11,242 nt of DNA from Pleurotus ostreatus/Saccharomyces cerevisiae fusant (lineage: Eukaryota > Opisthokonta), in contig JAMQCK010001169.1 in NCBI GenBank assembly GCA_024196135.1, positions 1 through 11,242 on the forward strand. The letters are read 5' to 3'. Shown one piece after another: positions 1 through 8,133 of this stretch (within the stretch, counting starts at the first letter, position 1; every line of letters begins with the position of its first letter). The position numbers and the translations under genes were made by a program. Under the pieces are notes generated by a model. That model was not told the origin of the DNA. It searched no databases and saw nothing but the letters and a program-made list of their open reading frames with translations.

Positions 1-203
1 CCTAACCCTAACCCTAACCCTAACCCTAACCCTAACCCTAACCCTAACCCTAACCCTAACCCTAACCCTAACCCTAACCCTAACCCTAACCCTAACCCTA
101 ACCCTAACCCTAACCCTAACCCTAACCCTAACCCTAACCCTAACCCTAACCCTAACCCTAACCCTAACCCTAACCCTAACCCTAACCCTAACCCTAACCC
201 TAA
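1..203. repeat. Telomere repeat array, (CCCTAA)n
   Basis: The first 203 bases are a perfect array of the 6-base unit CCCTAA: a partial CCTAA followed by 33 full units, with no variant unit. Read on the other strand this is TTAGGG running outward, the orientation expected for a left chromosome end. The array stops abruptly at base 203 and is followed by unique sequence. TTAGGG is the usual telomere repeat of many fungi as well as animals, so by itself it does not identify the organism. Confidence 0.97.
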
Positions 204-644
204 GGTGACAGGTACATTTGATTCGGGTAGGTGCACCAATTTCATGGGTCTACAGGGCCGATAACGAAAAGCCGTACTGCAGATAGCCGGCAAGTGTGCG
301 GGTGGAACGTTCGTTGACAGAAAATTTCAAAAAACCGCGTATGACGATTAGACGCTAGGGTGCGGCGTAGCTGGTTGCATTATTGCACACGCGCTTCGCC
401 TGGACTCCCTCCACGTCAGACAGCTAGCTTCAAGAACAGCGGTGCTCTTGCTAATGATACGGGCCGGGAATTTTGAGGTAAGACGGGACGATTGTACAGC
501 GGGCGAGAGATTGATAGACACAACCGCACGATGGGAGCTCGCGCGAGCCGAGCGTTGGTGGAGCTGCACGTGGCGCCGCCCTCTAAGGACCTCCTAAGGT
601 TGTGGTGACTTGTCGCCGGCTGAAACCCTCGGGATCGCCTCATA
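204..644. other. Subtelomeric spacer, no gene recognised
   Basis: About 440 bases between the telomere and the first plausible exon. Open frames on the minus strand (for example 763 to 416) show no recognisable motif, have an odd composition and have no convincing splice partners. No tandem repeat, tRNA or mobile-element end was seen. It may hold the promoter of the Ulp1-like gene. Confidence 0.5.
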
Positions 645-2621
645 ATGGTCGAAAGTCCATACTGTATGCCGACAGGTAGACGTCCGGACGTGAACAAACG
701 AGAAATTGGATTACGCGGAAGGATGTGGTGACCGTGGGAAAATGCGACGTCAGTGATTGCCACCCTGCTGGCACGTGGCTTGAGCGCTCCGGCGTCCGTG
801 AGCTAACCGTCATACGGCTGTGGCAAACGTGCCTGCGGTAAACGGTATCAGTGCACGAAGCAGGGACGAACGATGGGTGGAAAGCAACTGTCGAATACCA
901 AGGACGCCATCAGAGCGCGTGCCCGTCGGGAGAGCCGAACAGCTCAGCAGGTCGAAGAGGAAAACAGAAAGAGGGCGGAAGCAGCCAGATGGTGAGAGTA
1001 TCGCTCGGCAGGAATGTTTCCATTGACCTAACACCTAGGCAGTAAACGGTTGGAAGCGGCCAAAAAGGAGGGGAGGGCTTACAACGCCACCGACAAGCCG
1101 TACTCGCCGCGCAAAAAGGAGGAGGAATCACTTCCTGACAGTCAGTCAGGCGGTAGCGTAGCCAATGAGGCAGGGGGAGGTCAGGACGTGGCAATTGGCG
1201 CGGGAGAGGCTGAGGAGGAGAGCAGCAGGGAGGGAGCAAGGACTCTCGTGCCGTGGGATACCGAGACGTATCCGGCCCTCAATTTGGAAGAAGGATGCCT
1301 TATATCGGAGCATTTGGCGCGGGAGCTGGGTGAGGCAGGCGCGCTTGCTAACACCTGGCTGTCAGGGTGCGGGCTGCCAAGAGAGTTGCTGGATGTGCAG
1401 AACGGCAGGATCGAGAACTTCTGCGCTGAAACGATGAGAGACACGGCGGCAAAGCTAGCTACCGGTCACTATGTCGACTACGTCGACACCCAAAATCAGG
1501 AGAAGAGCTTGCGCCGGGCGATCGACGCGGCAGCGCATCTCCGCCTCAAGATAGCAAGCTGTATCAACCTTGCTTCTGGGAGCCAGGCCGCCTGCTTGTA
1601 CGCACACAAGGAGCATATTGCGGTCCTAACATCCGGTCTGCGTATTCTGGCGGACGGCATCGCACGAGATCGTGGGCTTTTCGTGACGGTAGGGAGAACG
1701 GATTTACTAAAGGTATTGGTGGAAGAGGTAAGACAGGAGCACTGCGATGAACACGCTTGACATGAATTCCAGGGCTGTCAGTCAGTGGTTGACAAAGGGG
1801 GGAGACTGCGCTGCTTGACAAGCCACCTGGACGCCAAGGAATTGGGGCGATTGATGCCCAACAAGTGGCTCAGTGACCAGATCGTCGACTTCGTGGTCGC
1901 TATATACGAAGGAGGCCACACCACAAGAGATGTGCTGCTATTCAACACATCATTTGCACAGGCCCACTTGGTTGGGAAGCGTTCTTTGACTGACTACGCC
2001 GGTGCGAGGACTTATATCCGATCCTCCGTAAGTGGATATGTCACCGGGCAAGCTGGCGGCTAACGGCGACAGGACGTCGCAAGGACTACGGTGTGGGAGT
2101 CGATCCTCATCCCGCTAGTGAAGGACTCGCACTACATCCTACTCGAAGTCCTGCCGGAGTGGCATTCGATATGGATTTATGACAGCTTGGGGTCCACTGT
2201 GCAGGCGCGCGACAGGAACTCATATGCGAAGGCAGGTCGTGCACGCCGCTCGTCATATGTGTGCGCTAATAAGTAGGACAGATATTGGGCACGTTTGTAG
2301 ACAAGCTCTGCGCAGAGAAAGGATGGGATAATGTGGCGGACAAATGGACAATCTCGGAGGCAGCAAAGGTGTGTTCCCATCACGAATGAGCTGCCTAACC
2401 CTAACAGTATCGGGCAGCTGCCTCAGCAGGCCAACGGCAGCGACTGCGGAGTATTTATGCTGATTTTTCTTCGTCACCTGACGGTGTGCGACAAGATAAA
2501 TGGACCGGAGATTCCTGTCCAATATCGTTTTCCGCCGGCGCATATACAAGGGGACCATCTCGGAGGACGCTTAATCCTGCTGGGGGATATACAGAATGCG
2601 AGCACACATGTGGTAGACTAG
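645..2621 (+). CDS. Ulp1-like SUMO protease family protein (peptidase C48), spliced
   Basis: A cysteine protease of the Ulp1/SENP family, which cleaves SUMO precursors or removes SUMO from targets. Proposed exons: 645-727, 864-991, 1039-1727, 1773-2027, 2073-2235, 2277-2368 and 2418-2621, giving about 537 residues. Introns 992-1038, 1728-1772 and 2028-2072 have good GTGAGA/GTAAGA/GTAAGT donors. The protease domain starts near residue 315 with a WLSD block (about 332-335). The catalytic set is complete: His405 in DSHYILLEV, Asp422 in IWIYDSLGS, Gln474 and Cys480 in PQQANGSDCGVF. The His-Asp spacing (17) and Gln-Cys spacing (6) match yeast Ulp1. Residues 70-300 are charged and then helical, with no domain I recognise. 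The first exon is weak: the 136-base intron after it is long for this window, but no ATG lies in frame in the next exon. The last intron could instead run 2371-2407. The frame is intact, so the gene may be active. Relatives of this protease also occur inside some fungal transposons; no transposase was seen here. Confidence 0.8.
2394..2405 (+). repeat. Two telomere-like units inside an intron
   Basis: CCTAACCCTAAC lies at the 3' end of the last intron of the Ulp1-like gene and provides two overlapping candidate branch sites (CTAAC) just before the CAG at 2405-2407. It may be a relic of telomere sequence or simply a branch motif that happens to equal the telomere unit. Confidence 0.6.
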
Positions 2622-2819
2622 GGGAGAGAATAAAGCTGTGACACCGGTACGAGTATGTAAATGTAGGCAGGGTAAGGGAATAGTCGCAAGAAATTGCCGT
2701 GAACTTGGACGTGAACAGGCAACGGAGAAGCAGTGGATCCCTGCTCGGGGGTGTCTCACAATGCGATAGAACACGATCATGGATGGCAGACAAATCAGAC
2801 TGTACCACGTTGAGTTGAG

Positions 2820-2983
2820 ACCGGTGTGCGACCGTGTGCGACCGGTGTGCGACCGGTGTGCGACCGGTGTGCGACCGGTGTGCGACCGTGTGCGACCGTG
2901 TGCGACCGTGTGCGACCGGTGTGCGACCGACGTGCGACCGACGTGCGACCGACGTGCGACCAACGCGCGACCAACGCGCGACC
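2820..2983. repeat. Minisatellite with 10/11-base unit around GCGACC
   Basis: Fifteen copies of GCGACC occur at 10- or 11-base spacing. The unit changes along the array: GTGTGCGACCG units at the left, then three with ACGTGCGACCG, then CGCGACCAACG-type units at the right end. Because the units mix 10 and 11 bases, all three plus frames stay open through it and give simple repeats of Cys-Asp-Arg and Ala-Thr; I regard these as artefacts. The array sits between the convergent 3' ends of the Ulp1-like gene and the exonuclease gene. The flanks 2622-2819 and 2984-3034 show no gene. Confidence 0.93.
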
Positions 2984-3034
2984 AGTTTGGAAGGGGAAAT
3001 GGGCTATTGGCGTGCCAACGGTATAGAGAACAAG

Positions 3035-4258
3035 CTACATAACCAGTAGGTACAGAACTCCAGACAGTAGGGCAGATGAAAGTAGAAAGACAGCGCATGC
3101 AAAGGCACGCGGAAGGTGCAAAGTTTTGCACGCGCGAAACCGATACAAAATGTATATGTAAAACTCGAGAGCAAACGTATGAAAAAGCTTGTACAGCCTG
3201 CCGTATAGAGTGCGAACCTGAAAGGCAACGAAAGCAGACAGGGAAAGGCTTCGGCACGAAGCATAGATACCACCCTTCCATTGGTCAAGCAGGCGATGCT
3301 GGGGCTTCCATCTCTGGCTGGCGTTAGGGCCATCGTCCAAAACGCCCCAGCTACACATGCGACTGGCGGGACACCCTGCCGGACCAACCAAAACTCCGTC
3401 GATGGCCACACCGGTACTGAATGAGTAACTGTTGGCTGTGAAGTCGGCGTGGCCTGATAGCGGGAGGAGGGTTGAGAGGCGGGCGTATACGAGGCACGCG
3501 GCTATGCCATCCAATTGGGCATCTCCAATAAAGTAAGCGGGCAAGCGAGAGAAGCGACAAGGTGGACACTCACAGAGGATTTGGGCGCCAGAAAGACATG
3601 GAACACGCCAGTCCGACACCTGCATACTCTTGTCCAACGCGGCGCCGAGGACAAGGCTTGTCAATGTGGACAGACCATGTTGGACGGCGAGGGGGGCTTG
3701 GTCGATGGACGGATGAAGACATTTGTACAGGTGGGACAGCTCGATAGCGTTCCGGACCACGAGCGCATAGTGCTGGAGAAGAATAAACGTGTCGACTGCG
3801 AGGAAAACGTGGTGAGATGCGGCGTAAGAGACTGGGGTAGGCTTACCGGTAATATTGCAGCCAACTTTAGCTATGCGAGAGTCGGCAAGTATCTCGGCAA
3901 GGCGAAGGGGTATAGCTAGATGTGGGGAGTGAGAAGCAGCGTAAATAGACAGAAACGCTGACAGTCACGTACCACCCAAGGCGACCACATCAAACACGAC
4001 GACAACGCTATCCCGCGCGAGCGTCAATACACGAACACAGAGATCGGCCGGGAAAGGCACAGGAATGCAGAGATTGGCAGCGACAGCCAACGAAGGGAGG
4101 TCTCCAGACCACTCGAAGTCGACAGACACGAACGGTAGTGGAATGCCGACGCCGAAGTACTGGTTGAGCACCAACACGGCCTGAGCGAGGGTCGTGACAT
4201 ATGTCAAAATCCAACCAGGAGGAGGAGAGAGAGGCTGGAGGTTGTTCTGGGGGACCAT
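3035..4258 (-). CDS. WRN/RNase D-type 3'-5' exonuclease domain protein (DEDDy), spliced
   Basis: A nuclease of the DEDD superfamily, DNA_pol_A_exo1 type, which removes nucleotides from 3' ends using two metal ions. Exons on the minus strand: 4258-3973, 3915-3847, 3795-3574 and 3522-3035. Introns are 57, 51 and 51 bases with donors GTACGT, GTAAGC and GTGAGT. Splicing assembles all catalytic blocks: Exo I VSVDFEW (Asp47, Glu49), Exo II KVGCNITVDTF (Asp120), a KSMQVSDW block, and Exo III QILYAQLDGIAA (Tyr193, Asp197). The Tyr-x-x-x-Asp pattern puts it in the DEDDy group. The third intron matters: without it the YAQLD motif is broken. No helicase domain follows, unlike animal WRN but like plant and fungal exonuclease-only relatives. 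The C-terminus is uncertain. The frame stays open to a stop at 3035 (354 residues), but the last 70 or so residues look like untranslated sequence, and a CTAAC-GCCAG acceptor near 3310 suggests another intron. Confidence 0.8.
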
Positions 4259-4302
4259 GATGATGGTGGTTCAACGAAGGACTTGTTCGCACGGCTTCGC
4301 AA

Positions 4303-4309
4303 CATATAA
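4303..4309 (-). promoter_or_regulatory. TATA-like box of the exonuclease gene
   Basis: On the minus strand TTATATG lies about 45 bases before the proposed ATG at 4258. It fits a core promoter position for a short leader, but an AT-rich match of this length is weak evidence alone. Confidence 0.35.
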
Positions 4310-4364
4310 GGCGGAGGTGGTCATGTGACGTGCCAGGTTCAATAGTCACATGACGCACGTCTTG

Positions 4365-4470
4365 TGTGACTGATGGACATGTCCAGAGGACATGTCCATC
4401 AGTAACGTCACGCATGTCTCTGTGACTGATGGACATGTCCAGAGGACATGTCCATCAGTAACGTCACGCA
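4365..4470. repeat. Two identical palindromes in a 56-base tandem repeat
   Basis: A 50-base block at 4365-4414 is repeated exactly at 4421-4470, a 56-base period. Each copy holds a perfect 16-base inverted repeat (4369-4384 with 4388-4403; 4425-4440 with 4444-4459) around the 3-base loop AGA. Each arm contains GGACATGTCC, itself a palindrome, so there are four copies. Outer GTGAC and GTCAC bases extend the symmetry, interrupted by AAC. TGACGT-type bZIP half-sites (seen as ACGTCA) lie beside each palindrome. The array lies 107-213 bases upstream of the exonuclease ATG, so it could be a regulatory array binding dimeric factors, or a hairpin-forming element. It has no open frame. Confidence 0.9.
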
Positions 4471-4776
4471 AGCGTGGTTGTGATGCACGTGTCGTGAGAG
4501 GCGGCGAGGTCACGGTCGATCAGTTGGGTGATCGGGGTGGTGAGAATGTCCCGGCTCGGTGGGGATTGAGCAGTGAGTGAGAACTAAAAGCGCGTTTGCA
4601 AGTGTGCAAGCAAGTCGACCGGTGTTCAGCCGTGCGTTGGATGAGATTGAGTTGTTCAAGCGGTAAAAAAAATGGCATTCACATAGAGACAATCAGCATC
4701 GGATGGGAAAGCAAATATGTATTATTCAGCGGGATGCGACGGCAGCCACGTACGATACGAAACGAGGATAAACCAA
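4471..4776. other. Intergenic stretch, no gene recognised
   Basis: This lies between the palindrome array and the 3' end of the acidic-repeat protein gene. Short open frames exist on both strands but none has a motif or a splice partner. It probably holds the 3' untranslated region of the minus-strand gene ending at 4777 and distal promoter of the exonuclease gene. Confidence 0.45.
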
Positions 4777-5921
4777 TCAGGGCGGGGAGGGGGCGATTTC
4801 GGTAGTGCTGCCCGTGCCTGTCATAAACGTAGATGGGGACCTTCCTGACGATGAGCCTGGGGCGGAGGGAATCGGATGGTCAATATCCAGTTCACCCTCG
4901 GCATCCCTGTCCGACAACTCGGAATCATCGGCCGCCTGTCCACCCTGGACATCTTTGTCCGACCGCTGAGAGCCGTCGACCTCTGGCTCGCCCTGCGAGT
5001 CGTCGTCCGCCAGAGGAGCAGTGTCGCCGGCAGTGCCCGTGACGGCCGCCCGCCCAGCCTTGACGCCGCCGTCCGACTGCTGAGAGCCGTCGACCTCTGG
5101 CTCGCCCTGCGAGTCCTTGTCCGCTTGGGGTGCAGCGTCGCCGGCAGTGCCCGTGACGGCCGCCCGCCCATCTTGGACGCCGTTGTCCAACCGCTGAGAG
5201 CCCTCGACCTCTGGCTCGCCCTGCGAATCCTTGTCCGCTGGTGGAGGAGCGTCGCCGGACGTACCTGCCTTGGATAAGTACGCAGCGGTCAGGCGAGCGG
5301 GCTGGCCGCTGCCGTTGGGGTACGGACCACGAACGATGTCGCTCACTGAGTGTGATCAGTACAGGGAGAGGGAAGGGACCTCGGGGAGAGGGCGGGGAGT
5401 AAACCTCACCGAGGGCGAAGTGCTCGTTAAACGCTTGCACGCACAGCCGGAAGTTTTTCATGATGACCTGTTGCTGAGACGGCGGTAGATTGGACACGTC
5501 AACAGGAAGGCGGTGGATGCCCCAGTTCGAGTCGTGGGTGGCGCGGGCGTAGAGCTCGTTGATGAGCTCGGCGATCGAGTTTTGCACGTCCGCGTCAGTA
5601 GGGGTCATGTCCACGAATTGCTTGGGCTTTGGGACTACGAGACGTGTGAGCTTTGAATACCGAACGAGAGGGCGCATGACGCACTGCTGTAGTGCAGGAC
5701 GAGCGCGGCTTCTCTGGCGCGGGAGGACGAGCGATCGATGGAGGCATGGAGGTCTGGCGTTAAGAGAGAGCTGAACGCCTCGAGCGGTTCGACGTGGTCG
5801 ATCTTGGGCCGCTTTCCACCAAGACGACGGCCGTAGACATGGGTTGCAAAAGTGTGGCCGACTGGGGCTTGGCGTCAGACGGGAGGAGCGAGGGTGGGCA
5901 TGGATACTACGTACCGCTCAT
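4777..5921 (-). CDS. Hypothetical protein with acidic 38-residue tandem repeats, spliced
   Basis: I do not recognise the family. Minus-strand exons 5921-5915, 5861-5685, 5634-5410 and 5345-4777 join in frame to 325 residues. Introns are 53, 50 and 64 bases, with donors GTACGT, GTGCGT and GTGAGG and AG acceptors, the first preceded by CTGAC. The N-terminal half is ordered in appearance: a basic stretch GGKRPKIDH that could be a nuclear signal, a helix-like segment (EPLEAFSSLLTPDLHASID), then FVDMTPTDADVQNSIAELIN and WGIHRLPVDV up to about residue 136. From about residue 160 it becomes acidic and low-complexity with a 38-residue repeat. The C-terminal tail is Ser/Pro/Gly-rich. The 7-base first exon is unusually small. 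A different start, perhaps spliced from exons upstream of 5993, is possible. The reading frame across introns 2 and 3 is the best-supported part. Confidence 0.68.
4942..5268 (-). repeat. Coding tandem repeat, 114-base unit, about three copies
   Basis: The sequence CTGAGAGCC recurs at 4966, 5080 and 5194, exactly 114 bases apart. On the minus strand the unit encodes 38 residues, with the recurring core DSQGEPEVDGSQ and the linker GRAAVTGTAGD. The first copy in the protein is partial (about 33 residues) and the other two are full. A unit length divisible by three lets copies be gained or lost without breaking the frame. Confidence 0.9.
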
Positions 5922-5992
5922 GTGGGTCGGCGGCAGCAGCGTCGGAGATGGAGATCCTACTCATGGGCTAACATCAGCAGCGGCAAAGGGGG

Positions 5993-6540
5993 TTAGGGAG
6001 CGTAGCAGGCAAACGAACGTCGGGCACGAGGGTCTGGCAGTTTCTGGGGAGGCGACTTGGCGACTTTGCTGTCTGGTGTGCGCAGCGGCGAAGGCGATGA
6101 CGACGACTTGGCTCTGCCTACAAACCATCGTCAGAAAGGAGGGTGGGAGGCGATGTCGACAACGCACGGGGAGAAGGCTTTGAAGTCTTTGGCAGGAATA
6201 CGGTCAAGAGCAAGAAGGAAATACGCAAGATCGGAGCCTTAAATACCGTGACAACAGTGACGATGGACGAGGTCACCGGCAAATTTTCCCATGATAGCGT
6301 GACGCTCAACCAAACACGGACCTATAATGTGTGTCAATACCTCGTTGCCTCCTGCACTACCAGCGCCAACACTGAGAAGCAAAAAGAACACTGACTCGTC
6401 ATGTTACCGAATAGACTGTGGTCCCGCCCGAACGATGAATGCGACGCGAACTTCAAGTCCGACTGGAACAACGATTGACGTGAATTCAGCCTTGACCATA
6501 AGGCGGGCGCCTCCAACTTCGCCTCATTATCCATGTCCAT
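5993..6540 (-). CDS. Possible small spliced gene or upstream exons of the 5921-4777 gene
   Basis: A weak candidate. An ATG at 6540 opens a frame of about 50 residues, starting MDMDNEAKLEAPALWSRLNS, with a normal amino-acid mix. Downstream, a segment from about 6310 to 6168 can be spliced through a good 50-base intron (6167-6118, donor GTGCGT, CTGAC branch, acceptor TTTGTAG) to a Ser/Pro/Lys-rich segment (RAKSSSSPSPLRTPDSKVAK) that stops at 5993. The joins between 6430 and 6310 are poor. The segment before 6168 is hydrophobic and may not be coding. An alternative is that the Ser/Pro segment splices onward, skipping its stop, into the gene at 5921. It may also simply be promoter and leader. The rest of 5922-6753 shows no other gene. 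Confidence 0.25.
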
Positions 6541-6753
6541 CGCGCGCCTTGCTATCACCAGTGATCAGCCTGCCTTACCGCTGTCTTCCAGCCACGTTCC
6601 ATTTACTCGCGCAAGACGCTACGTCCTTGTGGCGCGCGACAGGTCGGCGAAGGCAGGTAGAGAGCGTGTGACACAGGGAGAGAAGATGCGATATATTGAG
6701 CGTATGGATAGCAGCAACGACAACAGAACAGCACAAGAAAGCACGACAGCAAA

Positions 6754-7936
6754 CTAAGAGCCGGAGGGCCCTTCTTCCTCCTCGATCTCCGTCGGAATGT
6801 CCTCCGCCGCGGGAGACGGCGCAGAGGAAGATGGCGCCTTTTCAGAGTCGTGCGCGCTCGCTTGCGCGGATGCGTCAGCAGGTGTCGTGACGCGCTGGCC
6901 ACCGACGGACTGAGATGGTCCGGCCCCGCTAGAGCCTTCGCCGGGATCGTCCATCTCCTGATCAGAGCGCGGAGAGGAGGGTGGGGTGCCCTCCACCAGA
7001 CGCCGGGCTACGTACGTCAGACAATGAGCTGAGGTGAGAGAGAAGAGCGGGAAAGGAATAAACGAACCATACGCATAGAGCTTGTCGACGGCTTGAGCCG
7101 CCTCCTCCTCGAGCTGCGCGAGCGTGTCCTTGGCTCGCTTTGGCTGCTTCTTGAGAGCCGTCGGGATAGGGGATCTGATGCCAAAGGAAGGAATGCCGCC
7201 GGTGGCGTGGACCAGCACGTTGGAGGCTACGCCGTGGCCAAACGCTGCGAAACGGTAATTAGCGAGAAGAGCAGCGGTTAAGACAACAGACAGACTGGAG
7301 TGGGGTACTTTCTTATACATCTCACGCAGGGCACGTTTGGCGGCCTCGGCCTCCTTTTTCGACTGATCAGGCGTTTTGGACGCCGCTGAAAATTTGGGGT
7401 CGGGATTAGTGGGGCCTGCAACTGGTGAGAGACAGAGACGCGGAGAGCACGCACACTGCTTCCCAGCGGAGCGCGCAGACTTGCGGGAGGGGCGATCCGA
7501 CTTGACCATGTCCGACGGGTGACGGTTGAGTTCAGGATGAAATTCGAGATCGACGTGGCGATGAGGAGTGGTCTGCGGTTTCGCACAGTCACGGGACAGA
7601 CGTTGCTGGCGGCTACGTAACGTGATACGTAATGGCAACGAAGACGACGCTGGGACGGTACGAGACGGTGCGCGTAGACGTGAGGAGAGTACACTGAGTT
7701 TGCTCTACGGGACGGCTTCCTAGGGCTAGGTACCGGGTTTGAGAATGATCGTGAGGCATTTGACGTGGTACATGTGGAAGCGGAGGCGCGCTTGCGTCAC
7801 AATCGAACTCAAGTCGTGTGGGGATCGGCTTGAGGCTGAGGTACCTATGCAGATCGTCGGAGAGAGCTCTCAGAGCGCTCTTGAGGGATGCAGGGTACGG
7901 AAATGAGTAATCAAAAGGCGGGATGGGGGTCGACAT
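6754..7936 (-). CDS. Hypothetical protein with basic middle and acidic disordered tail, spliced
   Basis: Not recognised. Minus-strand exons 7936-7734, 7693-7455, 7415-7326, 7244-7068 and 7007-6754 join in frame to 320 residues. The best introns are 7325-7245 (donor GTGAGA, acceptor TTTCGCAG) and 7067-7008 (donor GTTCGT, acceptor ACGTAG with a CTGAC branch). The 40-base intron 7733-7694 and the 39-base intron 7454-7416 are less sure. The N-terminus begins MSTPIPPFDYSFPYPASLKS and contains a helix-like ALSDDLHRYLSL stretch. Residues about 70-130 are Arg/Ser/Pro-rich and may include an unrecognised intron. Then comes a Lys/Glu/Ala-rich coiled-coil-like stretch (KKEAEAAKRAL; LAQLEEEAAQAVDKL). The last 80 residues are Ser/Ala/Pro and Glu-rich, ending near EIEEEEGPSGS. 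The second half is the more credible part. Confidence 0.6.
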
Positions 7937-8133
7937 GACGGGAATGGCGCATCAGTGGTTGTTGCCCATGTGTCGGCCGGCTTGTGTAAGTGGCTGGTTG
8001 GAAATTCGAATGAGACTGCCACGGCCAGCGAATTTGCTTATCCAGCGGACTTTGTTCCCAACCGCCATCGTGAGTGTGTGCCCGTACTATCACACCAGGG
8101 AAACTGAAGAAAAAAAACCCCTGCGAGCAGAGC
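7937..8133. promoter_or_regulatory. Divergent promoter region
   Basis: Only 197 bases separate the proposed ATG of the minus-strand gene at 7936 and the ATG of the plus-strand F-box-like gene at 8134, so both promoters must fit here or overlap the genes. I see no clear TATA box. An A-rich tract lies about 15-25 bases before the 8134 start. The plus-strand frame is open upstream to an in-frame alternative start at 8074. Confidence 0.45.

Noticed and set aside
851..1045. Plus-strand 64-codon frame as a separate small gene
   Set aside because: It overlaps the exon 864-991 in another frame, and only the other frame joins to the Ulp1-like gene through the 992-1038 intron.
2779..3049. Three overlapping plus-strand open frames through the minisatellite
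   Set aside because: They are open only because the repeat unit lacks stops in every frame; the products are simple Cys-Asp-Arg and Ala-Thr repeats.
2571..3281. 236-codon minus-strand open frame over the minisatellite
   Set aside because: It is mostly the reverse of the repeat plus sequence with no family motif and no splice support.
4365..4470. Transposon ends (terminal inverted repeats or a MITE)
   Set aside because: The inverted arms are only three bases apart and the two copies are a tandem duplication; no target-site duplication or internal element was seen.
4365..4470. p53-type binding sites
   Set aside because: GGACATGTCC fits the p53 half-site pattern, but fungi have no p53 family protein as far as is known, so the match is taken as coincidence of a palindrome.
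5635..5700. Apparent frameshift in the 5921-4777 gene near 5690
   Set aside because: The frame change is explained by a normal 50-base intron, 5684-5635, with a GTGCGT donor and a CGTAG acceptor; the joined frame continues without loss, so the gene is not broken.
5991..5998. Interstitial telomere unit GGTTAGGG
   Set aside because: A single unit of this length is expected by chance and is not part of an array.
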